Assembly: GCA_964361785.1 (NCBI GenBank)
Contig: CAYIBX010000004.1
Location: 1 to 55,712 of the forward strand
DNA from: UBA927 sp964361785
GTDB taxonomy: Bacteria > Patescibacteriota > Microgenomatia > UBA10105 > UBA927
Reading direction: 5' to 3'
DNA: 55,712 bases
Shown: positions 24,013 through 33,290 of the stretch, piece by piece
How positions within the stretch are numbered: position 1 is the stretch's first letter
Layout of the letters: each line of letters opens with the position of its first letter
The notes under the pieces: generated by a model
What the model was told of the DNA's origin: nothing
The model's database searches: none
Seen by the model: the letters and a program-made list of their open reading frames with translations, nothing else
Position numbers and translations under genes: made by a program

Positions 24013-25331
24013 ACGAATACGAATTAGTTATCGGCATGGAAATACATGTAGAGCTAAAAACTGAGAGTGGAATGTTTTGTGGGTGTAAAAACGATCAATC
24101 GTTAGACAAAAAGCCTAATATCTACACGTGCCCAGTATGTCTAGGGCTGCCCGGCGCATTACCAGTGCCAAATAAAAAAGCGATTGATTGGACCATCATG
24201 CTTGGGTTAGCACTAGGATCAGAGATTTCAGAAGTTTCTAAATTTGACCGCAAGCATTATTTTTATCCCGATTTACCCAAAGGGTATCAAATTTCTCAAT
24301 ATGATATGCCGCTTTGTGTTGGAGGCTTTGTAGACACATCATTTGGTCGAGTACGCCTTCACAGGATTCATTTGGAAGAAGACACGGGTACCTTAAAGCA
24401 CACGACACTCGATGGAAAACGAGTGAGTCTTGTCGACTTTAATCGTTCGGGTACTCCACTTGTCGAAATAGTCACAGAGCCAGATATTCACAGTAGTGCA
24501 CAAGCGATAGAATTTCTTAAAAAATTACATCAGATCGTGCGATTTGTGGGAATTTCTGACGCCGATATGGAAAAAGGAAGTATGCGTCTTGAGCCAAATA
24601 TTTCCGTACGCGTCAAAGGGAGTACAGAGCTGCCTCAATATAAAGTAGAAGTTAAAAATATCAATTCATTTAAGTTTGCAGCAGCAGCCATAGAGTATGA
24701 ATTCAAACGACACGTAGCACTTCTTGAAGATGGCAAAATACCAGTACAAGAAACACGAGGGTGGAATGAAGATAAAAACGCTACTGTTTCTCAACGCGTG
24801 AAAGAGGGCGCATCGGATTATCGGTATTTCCCAGAGCCTGATATTCCACCTTTGCGATTTAGTAAAGAATATATAAATAATCTTAAATCCAAGATTCCAG
24901 AATCAGCACAAGAAAAAGCTCAAAGATACATAAATGAATATAAATTATCTAAAGCTCAATGCGTGGGTGTAATTACAACTCCCGAGTTTTCGAATATTTT
25001 TGAACTAATGGTTGTTGAGGGCACAAAGACTTCTGGAGTGACTGCATCAGATGTTGCTAATTGGTTAATAAATAAAAAATCAAGTATGGCCAATTTATCA
25101 CCAGAAGAATTTATCACTAAATTAATTGAAGAATCGAAAACAGTTGCAGTTTCTGATGATGAATTAAATAAAATAATAAAATCTGTTCTTTTTGAAAATG
25201 AAAAAGCAGTGACAGATTACAAATCTGGGAAAGAAACCGTTATTATGTTTCTGGTGGGCAAAGTGCGCGCGCAATTAAAGATTGATACTGCACGTATTCT
25301 TTCTGCCCTCAAGAAGGAGCTTATCTCCTAA
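24009..25331 (+). CDS. gatB: Asp/Glu-tRNA amidotransferase subunit B
   Basis: 440 aa, slightly shorter than the usual 470-480. ELVIGMEIHVELKT opens the catalytic domain; CGC and CPVC form the zinc site; KFDRKHYFYPDLPKGYQISQ (in two parts) and HLEEDTGT are the Mg/ATP-binding blocks. The C-terminal helical YqeY-like domain binds tRNA. It phosphorylates and amidates the misacylated tRNA. Start chosen at ATG 24009, overlapping the gatA TGA. The last third is more AT-rich than the first. Confidence 0.96.
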   Translation: MNEYELVIGMEIHVELKTESGMFCGCKNDQSLDKKPNIYTCPVCLGLPGALPVPNKKAIDWTIMLGLALGSEISEVSKFDRKHYFYPDLPKGYQISQYDMPLCVGGFVDTSFGRVRLHRIHLEEDTGTLKHTTLDGKRVSLVDFNRSGTPLVEIVTEPDIHSSAQAIEFLKKLHQIVRFVGISDADMEKGSMRLEPNISVRVKGSTELPQYKVEVKNINSFKFAAAAIEYEFKRHVALLEDGKIPVQETRGWNEDKNATVSQRVKEGASDYRYFPEPDIPPLRFSKEYINNLKSKIPESAQEKAQRYINEYKLSKAQCVGVITTPEFSNIFELMVVEGTKTSGVTASDVANWLINKKSSMANLSPEEFITKLIEESKTVAVSDDELNKIIKSVLFENEKAVTDYKSGKETVIMFLVGKVRAQLKIDTARILSALKKELIS

Positions 25332-25336
25332 GATTT

Positions 25337-28300
25337 ATGTCAGATTTTATTCATCTTCATGTTCATAGTGAATTTTCATTGCTTGATGGATTAGGAAAAT
25401 TGGATTACCTTATCGCAAAAGCTAAAACACTTGGCATGGATGCACTAGCTCTTACCGATCACGGATCGATGTATGGAAGTTTTAAGTTTTATTTGAAAGC
25501 CAAGTCCGCAGGAATCAAGCCGATTATAGGGGTAGAGACATACGTCGCGCGTCGTTCTCACACGGATAAAGATGGAAAAATGGATACCGAGCCGTACCAT
25601 TTAATACTTCTTGCCAAAAATGAAACGGGATATAAGAATTTATTAAAACTTGTTACATTTGCCCATCTTGACGGATTTTATTATAAACCTCGTATAGATT
25701 GGGCACTTCTTGAAACGTATCATGAAGGCATCATTTGTCTTTCTGCGTGTTTAGCAGGCCAAGTATCTCAACACCTCCTCCATGGGGAGGATACAAAAGC
25801 TGAAGAAGTAGCCAAACGATATGGAGAACTTTTTGGCAAAGACCATTACTATATAGAGTTGCAACGGCATGATGCTATACCGGAAGTAAATCAGGTAAAT
25901 GAAAAACTTATTATTCTCGCAAGAAAATTAGGATTACCGCTAGTAGCCACTAACGACGTGCATTATGTAAACGCAGATGATGCAGAAGCGCAAGAAATAC
26001 TTCTTTGTGTGCAGACACAGAAAACTATTCTCGAAAAAAATAGACCGTTATCGATGCTTTCATCTCCTGATTTTTATATGCGATCTGATGGAGAGATGAA
26101 GGCATTATTCGAGCATCTTCCTGAAGCGTTAGAAAATACCGTCAAAATTGCATCTATGTGCGATCTCGAGCTTTCTGTAGGGAAATGGATTTTGCCCAAC
26201 TTTCCGTTGCCCGAGTCAGAGACGGCTTCAAGTTTATTGGAAAAGCTTATTTGGCAGCGCGTACCGAATCGTTACGCAACAATGACTGACGAGATTAAAG
26301 AACGTATCAATTACGAACTCGACATTATCACCAAAAAAGGATATTCTACCTATTTTTTAATTGTTTCTGATTTTGTCAACTGGGCCAAAGATGAAGGGAT
26401 CGGGGTAGGACCTGGTCGCGGATCCGCTGCTGGTTCTGTGATTTCTTATATATTAGGTATCACCGGTATAGATCCATTTTATTTTAGGTTACCGTTTGAG
26501 CGGTTTTTAAATCCATTTCGACCGAGTCCTCCTGATATAGACCTTGACTTTGCTGACGATAGGCGAGATGAAGTCATTGCGTACGTGACCAAGCGATACG
26601 GTGATGATAAAGTGGCGCAGATTATAACCTTTGGAACTATGGAGGCTCGAGGTGCAGTAAGGGACGCAGGAAGAGCGCTTGGAATGCCGTATGCCAAGCC
26701 TGATAGGATATCTAAACTTATTCCCCTTGGCGCGCAAGGATCAGCGATGACAATTGATAAAGCGATAGATATGACCCCAGAACTTTCTACCGCGTACAAC
26801 ACAGAGCCAGAGACCAAGAGACTGTTAGACGTAGCGAGAAAACTCGAAGGGGTAGCACGCCATGCATCTGTACATGCGGCAGGTGTGGTGATAGCAGACA
26901 AACCACTGGTAGAGTACACACCTCTTCAAAGAGAATCAAAAGGCGATAGAGTGGTGACGCAGTATGACATGTATACAGTAGGAGAAGATGGCGTCGGGTT
27001 ACTGAAGATGGATTTTTTGGGACTTCGTAATTTGACTATCATGTCGCAGGCGTTGAAGTTTATAGAGGTTTCGAGAGGAAAAAAAGTAGATATGTATGCC
27101 ATTCCTTTAACAGATGAAAAAACATTTCGCATGCTCTCTGACGGTGAGACGACCGGCGTATTTCAGCTTGAGTCAGCAGGAATGAGACGGTATATCAAAG
27201 AATTAAAGCCGACGACGATTTTTGATCTTATGGCTATGGTTGCGTTATTTCGCCCAGGACCTATGCAGGTGATACCTGAATATATTCGGAGAAAAAATAA
27301 TCCTGAATATGTGGTATTTCCTGACGAGCGTCTCTCTGAAGTCCTGAAAAATTCGTATGGACTTATTTGTTATCAAGATGATGTGCTTTTGACGGCTATT
27401 ACGCTGGCTGGGTATTCATGGGGAGATGCCGATAAATTACGAAAAGCAGTCGGTAAAAAAATACCGTCTGAGATGAAGAAACAACAAGAAAAATTTATAG
27501 ACGGATGTGTGAAAAATGGGATAACGAGAACGAAAGCTGAAGACATTTTTCATCTTATAGAACCATTCGCAGGTTACGGATTTAACAAAGCGCATGCCGC
27601 GTGTTATGGCATGATCGCGTATCAGACTGCGTATCTTAAAGCGAACTATCCGGTAGAGTATATGACTGCGGTACTGACTGCTGAAAGTCGCGCAAATACC
27701 GGAGACACAAGAAACGATAAAATCGCAATGATTGTCTCGGAGTGCAAACGTATGGACATTGCTATCCTTCGACCAGACGTAAACAAATCAGACATAGAAT
27801 TTGGGGTGGAAGGCAAGGATATTCGTTTTGGTTTGTCCGCTATCAAGAATGTAGGAACTGCGGCAATAGAGAGCATACTTCTCTCCAGGCCGAATGGCGA
27901 GTTTAAAGGCTTGGGTGATTTTTTACGGCGTGTGGACGTGTCAAAAGTAAATCGAAAGACGATAGAGAGCTTGATAAAAGCGGGCGCTATGGATTCATTT
28001 GGTGAACGCACCGCGCTTTTAGCGTCTGTTGATTTACTCCTTGATAGTGTGCATAAAACACGAAAAGCCGAAGCGGTGGGTCAGGTCGAATTATTTGCGT
28101 CCTCTACTGATCACCCGCATGTTGAACAGTTGTCAGACGTCGTGCCGCTGCCTGCCGCTGAGTTATTAGGATTTGAGAAGGAGTTTTTAGGATTTTATCT
28201 CTCTGCAAATCCTTTGGAAGCAGCACTTCTTAAGATGCCCAAAACAAACGATATGATTACGCCAATTGCTGAGTTGTCCAATGAAGCAATAGGTCAGCGA

Positions 28301-28549
28301 GTGCGTTTAGTAGGAGCTATCGCGCAGGTAAAAAAGATTTTGACGCGAAATGGCGGGAGTGAAATGGCATTTGTAAAGTTAGAGGATCTTACTGGGAGCG
28401 TGGAAATCGTGATATTTCCCAAAGTATACGCAAAAACCGCATCGGTGTGGGTACGGGATACTATCGTGAGTGTTTCTGGAAAGCTTGATGAAAAAGAAGA
28501 TCGATTGACGGTATTGTTAGATACCGCACATATTGTAGAGACGGGATAA
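25337..28549 (+). CDS. dnaE: DNA polymerase III alpha subunit
   Basis: 1070 aa. N-terminal PHP domain (FIHLHVHSEFSLLDG, ALTDHGSMYG) keeps its metal ligands and may proofread. Palm motifs GPGRGSAAGSVISYILG and PDIDLDFADDRRDEV supply the catalytic aspartates (about residues 401 and 403); GEDGVGLLKMDFLGLRNLT is the third site. Little finger/thumb, an HhH segment and a C-terminal OB domain (VRLVGAIAQVKK) follow. It is the replicative polymerase. Five nucleotides separate it from gatB. A hairpin covers its stop codon. Confidence 0.97.
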   Translation: MSDFIHLHVHSEFSLLDGLGKLDYLIAKAKTLGMDALALTDHGSMYGSFKFYLKAKSAGIKPIIGVETYVARRSHTDKDGKMDTEPYHLILLAKNETGYKNLLKLVTFAHLDGFYYKPRIDWALLETYHEGIICLSACLAGQVSQHLLHGEDTKAEEVAKRYGELFGKDHYYIELQRHDAIPEVNQVNEKLIILARKLGLPLVATNDVHYVNADDAEAQEILLCVQTQKTILEKNRPLSMLSSPDFYMRSDGEMKALFEHLPEALENTVKIASMCDLELSVGKWILPNFPLPESETASSLLEKLIWQRVPNRYATMTDEIKERINYELDIITKKGYSTYFLIVSDFVNWAKDEGIGVGPGRGSAAGSVISYILGITGIDPFYFRLPFERFLNPFRPSPPDIDLDFADDRRDEVIAYVTKRYGDDKVAQIITFGTMEARGAVRDAGRALGMPYAKPDRISKLIPLGAQGSAMTIDKAIDMTPELSTAYNTEPETKRLLDVARKLEGVARHASVHAAGVVIADKPLVEYTPLQRESKGDRVVTQYDMYTVGEDGVGLLKMDFLGLRNLTIMSQALKFIEVSRGKKVDMYAIPLTDEKTFRMLSDGETTGVFQLESAGMRRYIKELKPTTIFDLMAMVALFRPGPMQVIPEYIRRKNNPEYVVFPDERLSEVLKNSYGLICYQDDVLLTAITLAGYSWGDADKLRKAVGKKIPSEMKKQQEKFIDGCVKNGITRTKAEDIFHLIEPFAGYGFNKAHAACYGMIAYQTAYLKANYPVEYMTAVLTAESRANTGDTRNDKIAMIVSECKRMDIAILRPDVNKSDIEFGVEGKDIRFGLSAIKNVGTAAIESILLSRPNGEFKGLGDFLRRVDVSKVNRKTIESLIKAGAMDSFGERTALLASVDLLLDSVHKTRKAEAVGQVELFASSTDHPHVEQLSDVVPLPAAELLGFEKEFLGFYLSANPLEAALLKMPKTNDMITPIAELSNEAIGQRVRLVGAIAQVKKILTRNGGSEMAFVKLEDLTGSVEIVIFPKVYAKTASVWVRDTIVSVSGKLDEKEDRLTVLLDTAHIVETG

Positions 28550-28557
28550 AATCCCGT
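28541..28557 (+). terminator. Hairpin over the dnaE stop codon
   Basis: Arms ACGGGAT/ATCCCGT around AAA. It includes the TAA of dnaE and abuts the -35 of the ATP synthase promoter. There is no U-tract, so partial termination or mRNA 3'-end protection are both possible. Confidence 0.4.
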
Positions 28558-28586
28558 TGACGCAGAGAGATGTTTTTCAGTACAAT
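28557..28586 (+). promoter_or_regulatory. Promoter of the ATP synthase operon
   Basis: TTGACG (28557-28562), 18-nt spacer, TACAAT (28581-28586), 4 nt before ATG 28591. It places an upstream ATG (28570) inside the promoter. Confidence 0.65.
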
Positions 28587-28590
28587 ATAT

Positions 28591-28920
28591 ATGAAACAAA
28601 ACAATAGCAAAAGAGATGAGGTAGGCGAGTTTGATATGTCGGTTTCTGATGATGTATTGAAACTCAATCCTCGAAAAAGGAAACAAAAGAAATCTGCCTC
28701 TTCACCCATGCTGTCGTATGTGGGGTTTGCTAGTGATTTTGGTTTCAGCATAGCGCTACCTTTGGGAGGTGCACTCATCGTGGGTCGATATTTGGATGAG
28801 CGTTTTGGGTTTTCGCCAAAAGCAACTATTGTATCATTGATAGTAGGATTTGTTATATCAATGACGACATTTATTCGGGTAATACGAGATGTTATAAAAA
28901 ATAGTCAGAGAAAGAAATAA
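28591..28920 (+). CDS. AtpI/AtpZ-like ATP synthase-associated membrane protein
   Basis: 109 aa from ATG 28591. A charged cytoplasmic N-terminus (RKRKQKKSA) precedes two membrane helices: a first with GFSIALPLGGALIVGRYLDE and a second with ATIVSLIVGFVISMTTFIRV. This is the AtpZ/AtpI arrangement found before atpB in many bacteria, where the protein may help c-ring assembly or Mg uptake. It begins the ATP synthase operon, 14 bp before atpB. Confidence 0.82.
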   Translation: MKQNNSKRDEVGEFDMSVSDDVLKLNPRKRKQKKSASSPMLSYVGFASDFGFSIALPLGGALIVGRYLDERFGFSPKATIVSLIVGFVISMTTFIRVIRDVIKNSQRKK

Positions 28921-28934
28921 TTTATTTATTACAG

Positions 28935-29702
28935 ATGGTACTACATATATCGCTGGCTGCAGAAAAAATTGGGAGTATTGGTGCATTACCAATTACAAAT
29001 TCTCTCCTCACTACATGGATAGTGATGGGGATTTTAGTGGTATTTTCACTGAAAGCTACACAAAAAATGCGATTGATTCCGTCAGGCGCTCAGCTTGTCG
29101 CTGAATCAATTGTGGGTGGATTGTACGATTTTTTCTCATCGGTCGTAGGAGTCCATGTGAAGCAATTTTTTCCTATCGTCGTTACATTATTTATCTATAT
29201 ATTGATTTCAAACTGGGTAGGACTTCTTCCTGGTGTTGGTACAATTGGATTTTTTCATGAAACCGAGTTTATTCCGATGTTTCGTGCTCCTGCTGCAGAT
29301 TTGAATATGACTATTGGGTTAGCTATTATCTCGATTATCACGATGCAGTATTTTGGATTTAAAACGTTAGGCGCTCATTATTCTGGGAGATTTATTTCGT
29401 TTAAAGACCCCATATCTTTTTTTGTGGGTGTGCTTGAAATTATTTCTGATTTTTCTAAAATAATATCGTTTGGATTTCGTCTTTTTGGTAATATATTTGC
29501 AGGAGAGGTGTTGTTAGCGGTGATCGCATTTATCATGCCGTTTATCGTTCCGTTGCCGTTTTTAGTGATGGAATTATTTGTCAGCGTTATACAGGCGCTC
29601 GTCTTTTCTATGCTGAGCGCTGCGTTTTTCACTATGGCAGTCTCACATGAAGATGGGACAGATCACAAAGAGGCGCGAAAGGTGGTGAGTATACATGGAT
29701 GA
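28935..29702 (+). CDS. atpB: ATP synthase subunit a
   Basis: 255 aa, six or so membrane helices. ISNWVGLLPGVG, the essential arginine helix FGFRLFGNIFAGEVLLAVI and ELFVSVIQALVFSMLSAAFF are the conserved half-channel blocks. It forms the proton path next to the c-ring. Its stop overlaps the atpE start by 8 nt. Confidence 0.96.
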   Translation: MVLHISLAAEKIGSIGALPITNSLLTTWIVMGILVVFSLKATQKMRLIPSGAQLVAESIVGGLYDFFSSVVGVHVKQFFPIVVTLFIYILISNWVGLLPGVGTIGFFHETEFIPMFRAPAADLNMTIGLAIISIITMQYFGFKTLGAHYSGRFISFKDPISFFVGVLEIISDFSKIISFGFRLFGNIFAGEVLLAVIAFIMPFIVPLPFLVMELFVSVIQALVFSMLSAAFFTMAVSHEDGTDHKEARKVVSIHG

Positions 29703-29922
29703 AGCTACAATAAAAATTATTATGTTTGGATTAACGATCGCAATAGGTGGTGCGGCACCGGCCCTTGCTATTGGAATGCTCACAAGTAAAGGACTTGAAG
29801 CAATTGGTCGTAATCCTGAGGCGGCTAATGATATCCGAACCAGTATGATTTTGGGTATCGCATTTGCTGAAGCTATCGCAATTTATGCGTTAGTGGCAGG
29901 TCTTATCATTAAATTTGTATAA
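29695..29922 (+). CDS. atpE: ATP synthase subunit c
   Basis: 75 aa, helical hairpin. Loop GRNPEA is standard; the ion-binding glutamate is in GIAFAEAIAIYALV. The sodium-type glutamine of helix 1 is replaced by Ile and the Ser-Thr after the glutamate by Ala-Ile, so proton coupling is expected. The glycine zipper of helix 1 reads GGAAPALAIGM, with an unusual proline and fewer glycines. A 73-bp gap with an inverted repeat follows. Confidence 0.96.
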   Translation: MDEATIKIIMFGLTIAIGGAAPALAIGMLTSKGLEAIGRNPEAANDIRTSMILGIAFAEAIAIYALVAGLIIKFV

Positions 29923-29935
29923 GTAGAGAACAGAA

Positions 29936-29981
29936 CACACGTGTGTGAAGGCTCCATGTGTATGCTTTTTCATCACGTGTG
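29936..29981 (+). other. Inverted repeat between atpE and atpF
   Basis: CACACGTG(TG)TGAA (29936-29949) against TTCATCACGTGTG (29969-29981), one small mismatch, loop about 19 nt. It is the only sizeable gap inside the operon and may stabilise or process the mRNA so that subunit c is made in excess. Confidence 0.5.
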
Positions 29982-29995
29982 CGGAAAGATAGTCA

Positions 29996-30508
29996 ATGGA
30001 TAAACTAGGTATAGAACCAACATTATTAGTAGCACAGGTCGTTAATTTTCTTATTATCTTAGCGCTTTTAAATAAGCTCTTGTATAAGCCGATTCTTGCC
30101 ATGCTTGAAAAACGCAAAAAAGAGATTGCGGATGGGGTAAAAACAGCAGAGGATATGAAGATACAGGAAGAACGCATGCAAGAAAAACACGAAAAGGTGC
30201 TTATGAAGGCGCGTGAAGAAGCATTATCTATTATCGAAGACGCCAAAAAACAAGGCAAGGAAGTAGAAAAAGAGCTTGTTTCTAAAGCGCATGAAGAGTC
30301 TCTTGCAATTATTGGCAGAGCCAGAGACGAAGCCAAAGAGGTCGCTCGATTGTCTCAAGCGACGCTTTCTAAACAGGCGGTGGATCTCTCTGTTTTGATG
30401 GCCAAGCGACTCTTAGATTCGATCATGACCGCGAAAGAACAGAATGAGGTAATAGATAAAAAAATAAAAGATCTTGAAGTTTGGGCAAATCGACAAGGCG
30501 TTTCCTAA
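29996..30508 (+). CDS. atpF: ATP synthase subunit b
   Basis: 170 aa. N-terminal membrane helix (about 10-28, TLLVAQVVNFLIILALLNKL), then a long charged coiled coil (KKEIADGVKTAEDMKIQEER onward) that forms the peripheral stalk. Normal length for the family. It is followed by atpH after 25 nt. Confidence 0.94.
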   Translation: MDKLGIEPTLLVAQVVNFLIILALLNKLLYKPILAMLEKRKKEIADGVKTAEDMKIQEERMQEKHEKVLMKAREEALSIIEDAKKQGKEVEKELVSKAHEESLAIIGRARDEAKEVARLSQATLSKQAVDLSVLMAKRLLDSIMTAKEQNEVIDKKIKDLEVWANRQGVS

Positions 30509-30533
30509 GCGGCGAGATTATAGGCACAAGAAT

Positions 30534-30899
30534 ATGAAAAAGATGACTAAAGATGCACGAGGCTTTGTGCAAGGTGTGGTAGATTACCTTCGTAAAGAGG
30601 GGAAAGAAAACCACAGTGTGCACAAGGTGCAATCATTATTATTTAAAGTTACCGAGACGGCAAAACGAGAGAAAATGGCATATGTCGAGTCTCCGGTAAC
30701 ATTAACCAATATCCAACAACTTGCGCTTTCTCGTGTACTGTCGCGGATTATGGGACACGAAGTGAGTCTTGATTGTCATATTAATAAATCCCTTATCGCG
30801 GGATTACGGATTCAAATGGCGGATTGGATTGTGGATACGAGTTTTGAAAGTCAACTGATCGAAATGGTACATATACTCACTGAAGGGAGCACTGTATGA
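30534..30899 (+). CDS. atpH: ATP synthase subunit delta, short form
   Basis: 121 aa from ATG 30534; a TTG at 30474 would overlap atpF by 35 bp and looks spurious. Clearly shorter than the usual 175-180 aa OSCP/delta. The C-terminal part (SLIAGLRIQMADWIVDTSFESQL) matches the conserved delta segment; the N-terminal helical bundle is reduced. It joins the peripheral stalk to F1. The stop overlaps atpA as ATGA. Confidence 0.85.
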   Translation: MKKMTKDARGFVQGVVDYLRKEGKENHSVHKVQSLLFKVTETAKREKMAYVESPVTLTNIQQLALSRVLSRIMGHEVSLDCHINKSLIAGLRIQMADWIVDTSFESQLIEMVHILTEGSTV

Positions 30900-32404
30900 A
30901 AAATGATGGATTATCGCTTATAGGGAAGGATTTACTTGAGAAACTGGCTCAATTTGAGCCTTCCGTATCAGCTAGGCGAGTAGGACTGGTACGCAGCATT
31001 TCTGATGGGGTTGCAAAAGTAAATGGATTGCCCAATGTTTCCTATCTTGAAATTGTTTCGTTTGACAGTGGCGCATCTGGGGTTGTCGTGAATTTAGAAG
31101 AGGATATCGTAGGAATTATCGTGTTGGGTGATTATTTGACTATTAAAGAGGGAGATGAGGTAAGAGGCACGGGGTTACTCCTGTCTATTCCAGTCGGAGA
31201 AGCATATTTGGGCCGTGTCATAAACCCCTTGGGAGTTGCCATAGATGGTAAGGCAGCTCTTCACTTGAAAACACGCTATCCGATGGAAAAGATAGCAGCT
31301 AGTGTCGTACATAGACAGCCGGTGAACACACCGCTTCAAACCGGTATTAAAGCTATAGATGCAATGATTCCAATTGGTCGTGGCCAAAGACAACTTATTA
31401 TTGGCGATAGAAATACAGGAAAAACCGCAATCGTTGTAGATACGATCATAAATCAAAAAAATGAGGGTATTATATGTATTTATGTGGCCATAGGCCAAAA
31501 AACATCTCGTGTGGCACAGGTTATTTCTGATATAGATAAACGTGGTGGCATGGGGCATACGATCGTCGTGTCAGCGACAGCCAGCGATCCTGTGACACTT
31601 CAATATTTAGCTCCGTACGCAGGATGTGCAGTTGCCGAGTATTTTATGGACAAAGGGAAAGATGTGCTCATTATATATGACGATTTATCTAAACACGCAT
31701 GGAGTTATCGTCAGATATCGTTGACTCTTCGTAGGCCATCAGGTAGGGAGGCCTACCCCGGAGATGTTTTTTACCTTCATAGTAGACTTCTTGAACGGGC
31801 CTGCCGGATGTCGAAAGAAAAGGGTGGTGGTTCTATCACTGCATTGCCGATTATCGAAACACAAGCAAGCGACATGTCCGCATATATTCCAACCAATGTT
31901 ATTTCCATTACTGATGGTCAACTGTATTTGGAGTCGGATTTGTTTAATGCAGGCCAAAGACCAGCTATAAACGTCGGATTATCTGTGTCTCGCGTCGGAG
32001 GGTCTGCTCAAATTAAAGCTATGAAAAAAGTAGCAGGTAATTTACGGCTCGATTTAGCGCAATATAGAGATCTGGCGGCATTTGCACAGTTTGCGTCAGA
32101 TGTCGATGATACGACAAAGAGGCAAATAGAACGAGGGAGTCGCATGATGGAACTTTTAAAGCAAGGACAATATCAACCCATGTCTATAGGACTGCAAGTA
32201 GCGCTCATCTGGACTGGTATTAACGGGTATTTAGATGATATATCGGTAGTCAAAATTCAGGCGTTTGAAAAACACTTCATAAATTTTATGGAAACGCGAG
32301 TTCGAGTGGCACTCGCAAGCATTGCAAAGGAAAGAATACTAACTCCAGAGATCGAGAAAGAATTGGAATCGACCGTCAAGGAGTGCAAAAAATCTTTTAA
32401 ATAA
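30896..32404 (+). CDS. atpA: ATP synthase subunit alpha
   Basis: 502 aa. Walker A GDRNTGKTAI, Walker B-like VLIIYDDLSKHA, and the ALPIIETQASDMSAYIPTNV and RPAINVGLSVSRVGGSAQ blocks with the alpha arginine finger are present. It is the non-catalytic nucleotide subunit of F1. ATGA overlap with atpH; 3 nt to atpG. Confidence 0.97.
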   Translation: MKNDGLSLIGKDLLEKLAQFEPSVSARRVGLVRSISDGVAKVNGLPNVSYLEIVSFDSGASGVVVNLEEDIVGIIVLGDYLTIKEGDEVRGTGLLLSIPVGEAYLGRVINPLGVAIDGKAALHLKTRYPMEKIAASVVHRQPVNTPLQTGIKAIDAMIPIGRGQRQLIIGDRNTGKTAIVVDTIINQKNEGIICIYVAIGQKTSRVAQVISDIDKRGGMGHTIVVSATASDPVTLQYLAPYAGCAVAEYFMDKGKDVLIIYDDLSKHAWSYRQISLTLRRPSGREAYPGDVFYLHSRLLERACRMSKEKGGGSITALPIIETQASDMSAYIPTNVISITDGQLYLESDLFNAGQRPAINVGLSVSRVGGSAQIKAMKKVAGNLRLDLAQYRDLAAFAQFASDVDDTTKRQIERGSRMMELLKQGQYQPMSIGLQVALIWTGINGYLDDISVVKIQAFEKHFINFMETRVRVALASIAKERILTPEIEKELESTVKECKKSFK

Positions 32405-32407
32405 CGT

Positions 32408-33271
32408 ATGGCAAATATTCGTTTGATAAAGCGTCGGATAAAAACGGCAAAAAATATCTCGCAAATCACCAAAGCGTTGGAGCTAGTGTCTGCTGCGAAA
32501 ATGAAAAAGGCGCAAGCCGCTGCGTTATCGGGCAAGCTGTATGCACAAAAGATTTATGAGATGGTGATGCGGCTTTCCACGAAAGCGATACTTTCTGATC
32601 ATCCATTACTAAAAATTCCAAAACCTATCGGAAAAAGGCTTCTTATCATTATATCCAGTAACAAAGGGCTATGTGGTGGGTTAAATACTGTACTTTTTCG
32701 ATCAATTCTCACAAACTATCCCTCTTTAGACAACACGGACATTGTGACTGTGGGCAGCAAGGGATCTGATTTTGTTTCAAGGTTGGGACACAACGTTATT
32801 GCAGATTTTTCTCAAACATTGCCAAGAGAGCAGGTTGTCCCAGCGCTTATTCAGATGGTTACTGAAAAATTTATAGAAGGACTCTACGATGGCGTGGATA
32901 TCGTTTCCAACGAGTTTCTTTCTATAGCACGCCAAGTGCCCAAAAAGAAAATATTACTTCCGTTAACCATTAGCGGCATTGATACGAAAAAAACAGAGAG
33001 TACGCTGAAAGAATTTTTGATAGAACCGTCAGTTGAAGAAGTGTTTGCAGCTCTGCTGCCGCACTATCTGGAGAATCAAGTGCGAGACGCACTGCTACAA
33101 GCTGAAGCAAGCGAACACTCAGCTCGAATGCTAGCGATGCACAATGCGACAGAAAACGCCAAATCATTGTCTCAAGAATTAACGCTCGTATATAACAGGG
33201 CACGGCAAGAAAAAATCACATATGAAATTACTGATATGGTGACCGCACGTCTTGCTGTGGAGCACATTTGA
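32408..33271 (+). CDS. atpG: ATP synthase subunit gamma
   Basis: 287 aa. N-terminal LIKRRIKTAKNISQITKALELVSAAKM and C-terminal RMLAMHNATENAKSL, LTLVYNRARQEKITYEI form the two helices of the rotor coiled coil; ISSNKGLCGGLN is the central conserved block. Rotating shaft between c-ring and F1. Confidence 0.96.
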   Translation: MANIRLIKRRIKTAKNISQITKALELVSAAKMKKAQAAALSGKLYAQKIYEMVMRLSTKAILSDHPLLKIPKPIGKRLLIIISSNKGLCGGLNTVLFRSILTNYPSLDNTDIVTVGSKGSDFVSRLGHNVIADFSQTLPREQVVPALIQMVTEKFIEGLYDGVDIVSNEFLSIARQVPKKKILLPLTISGIDTKKTESTLKEFLIEPSVEEVFAALLPHYLENQVRDALLQAEASEHSARMLAMHNATENAKSLSQELTLVYNRARQEKITYEITDMVTARLAVEHI

Positions 33272-33290
33272 AAAGAAAAGGAGACTCGTT

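Noticed and set aside
22281..25331. Reassigned TGA codon (Gly), as in some candidate phyla
   Set aside because: TGA ends many full-length genes here (gatA, atpH, copZ and others) exactly at family length, and no conserved Gly is coded by TGA.
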